DNA of 14,635 bases from an uncultured Bacilli bacterium (lineage in GTDB: Bacteria > Bacillota_I > Bacilli_A > RF39 > UBA660), in contig CAJUNF010000034.1 of NCBI GenBank assembly GCA_910587775.1, forward strand, positions 1 to 14,635, given 5' to 3'. The notes under the pieces were generated by a model. The model was not told the DNA's origin. It did not search any database and saw nothing but the letters and a program-made list of their open reading frames with translations. Below are positions 14,106 through 14,635 of this stretch, one piece after another; position 1 is the first letter of the stretch; each line of letters begins with the position of its first letter. The translations under genes were made by a program, and so were the position numbers.

Positions 14106-14480
14106 TCACTCCATTTCATATACACAAGTTTTCTCATGATTTGGATAACTTATTTTTATAATTTCTGAACCAGTTATAGCTTCACCAGTCAAAGGATTTT
14201 TAAGCTCCTCATCTAACAAACTATTGGTAATTAATACACTTGTTGTAACTGTACAACCAGAAGCTTTACAAACTTCTTTTTTTTGTTTTATTTGAGGATC
14301 AGATAAATCAATATAAGTACAAGCTGCATTTTCTAATAATTCTTTAAAATCATTCACATCTTCATCTTCTCGATTACTAAATAAAGAATTCAAATTATTT
14401 GCAATTATAAGCCCCATTAAAACCATAAGTGCAACTGTTGCTATAAGTTCAATTAATGTAAAACCATTTCGCTTATACAT
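14106..14480 (-). CDS. Type IV prepilin / pseudopilin-like protein
   Basis: 124 residues; ATG 14480 follows AAGGTGATG closely. The class III leader is clear: MYKRNG then FTLIEL, with Gly6 before the cut, Phe7 at +1 and Glu11 at +5, followed by a hydrophobic helix (12-27). A prepilin peptidase would cut after Gly6 and leave about 118 residues. The globular part has four cysteines (54, 71, 76, 119), enough for two disulfides, and a NPLTGEAITG loop typical of small Gram-positive pseudopilins. No assembly ATPase, platform protein or prepilin peptidase is in the window, so the machinery must be elsewhere or the protein works alone. It is the first gene of an operon with rnr and smpB, whereas secG is the usual neighbour in many Firmicutes. 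Stop is TGA. Confidence 0.88.
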   Translation of the reverse strand: MYKRNGFTLIELIATVALMVLMGLIIANNLNSLFSNREDEDVNDFKELLENAACTYIDLSDPQIKQKKEVCKASGCTVTTSVLITNSLLDEELKNPLTGEAITGSEIIKISYPNHEKTCVYEME

Positions 14481-14497
14481 ATCATCACCTTAAATTT

Positions 14498-14524
14498 ATT
14501 ATACCCGTTTTTTATACATTTCAA
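14498..14524 (-). promoter_or_regulatory. Promoter of the prepilin-rnr-smpB operon
   Basis: TATAAT (14503-14498) with TTGAAA (14524-14519) 15 bases upstream, a short spacer. The start codon is about 17 bases past the -10 box. Confidence 0.6.
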
Positions 14525-14555
14525 GTGAAATTTATAAAAACTTTACAGAAAATAG

Positions 14556-14579
14556 AAAAAAAGACTATAACTAGTCTTT
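14556..14579 (-). terminator. Terminator of a minus-strand gene right of the window
   Basis: An 8-bp stem (14560-14567 with 14572-14579) around a 4-base loop, continuing on the minus strand as a seven-T run. It isolates the prepilin operon from upstream transcription. Confidence 0.7.
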
Positions 14580-14580
14580 C

Positions 14581-14595
14581 CAGAGTGTTGACAAA
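14581..14595 (-). repeat. TTTGTCWACACTCTG motif, right copy
   Basis: The minus strand reads TTTGTCAACACTCTG between hairpins, one base different from the plus-strand copy at 37-51. See that entry for the chance caveat. Confidence 0.3.
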
Positions 14596-14612
14596 GCTCA
14601 ATACTCTTTTTT
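14583..14612 (+). terminator. Possible plus-strand terminator
   Basis: A 9-bp stem with one G-T wobble (14583-14591 with 14597-14605), then a T-run on the plus strand. No plus-strand gene is visible to its left, so its role is unclear. It includes a TTGACA (14588-14593) that I do not take as a promoter. Confidence 0.4.
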
Positions 14613-14635
14613 ATTTTAAAATTTTGTAGTATACT

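Noticed and set aside
14588..14635. TTGACA and TATACT on the plus strand as a promoter at the right edge
   Set aside because: The two boxes are 36 bases apart, and TTGACA lies inside a hairpin; the TATACT alone, at the window edge, is too weak to call.

Overview
The window is AT-rich and reads as a Firmicutes chromosome, most likely an uncultured gut-type Bacilli, Erysipelotrichia or Mollicutes-relative lineage. Supporting signs are SmpB/RNase R, CdaA/CdaR, a YerB-like protein and formate-tetrahydrofolate ligase genes of Firmicutes type, Shine-Dalgarno sites of the AGGAGGTGAT class, TATAAT promoters and hairpin-plus-T terminators. The standard code applies: TGA ends the prepilin gene and Trp is TGG. 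I see no rRNA, tRNA, transposon, CRISPR array or prophage gene. This is compact core chromosome with a few poorly described envelope genes.

All genes but one are on the minus strand, so the layout is given right to left. (1) Terminators of a neighbouring unit, about 14556-14612. (2) A prepilin-like gene, rnr and smpB in one tightly packed operon (14480-11575), ended by a terminator whose 5' arm lies inside smpB. (3) An unrecognised 214-residue cytosolic protein with its own promoter (11532-10888). (4) A YerB/DUF3048 membrane-anchored protein, a small membrane protein with an Asn/Gln-rich prion-like tail, and an unrecognised 244-residue protein (10806-8565). (5) cdaA-cdaR, making and controlling c-di-AMP (8439-6255). 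(6) fhs followed by a protein-kinase-fold protein (6167-3585). (7) The only plus-strand gene, a DUF378 membrane protein (3284-3493), convergent with (6) over a shared bidirectional terminator and divergent from (8). (8) A lipoprotein with LolA-like and DUF4367-like domains joined by a Cys-rich acidic linker (3178-1982). (9) A membrane-anchored thioredoxin-like protein without active-site cysteines (1876-1346). (10) An S41/PDZ C-terminal processing protease (1281-88), closed by a terminator.

Start codons were re-set where ribosome binding sites decide. Three genes (the S41 protease, the lipoprotein and DUF378) start at TTG. Corrected starts for fhs, cdaR, rnr, the YerB-like gene, the 214-residue protein and the thioredoxin-like protein lie 3-12 codons inside the longest open frames.

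The most striking observation comes from the corrected S41 start. Its first residues, MKNKSG then FQLKEL, match position for position the leader of the true prepilin-like gene at the other end of the window (MYKRNG then FTLIEL), with Gly6, Phe7, Glu11 and then a hydrophobic helix. This suggests a protease routed or anchored through prepilin peptidase. Secondary leads are the YerB/prion-like/unknown operon, a thioredoxin fold lacking its cysteines, terminators embedded in coding ends, and a TTTGTCWACACTCTG motif beside hairpins at both ends of the window.
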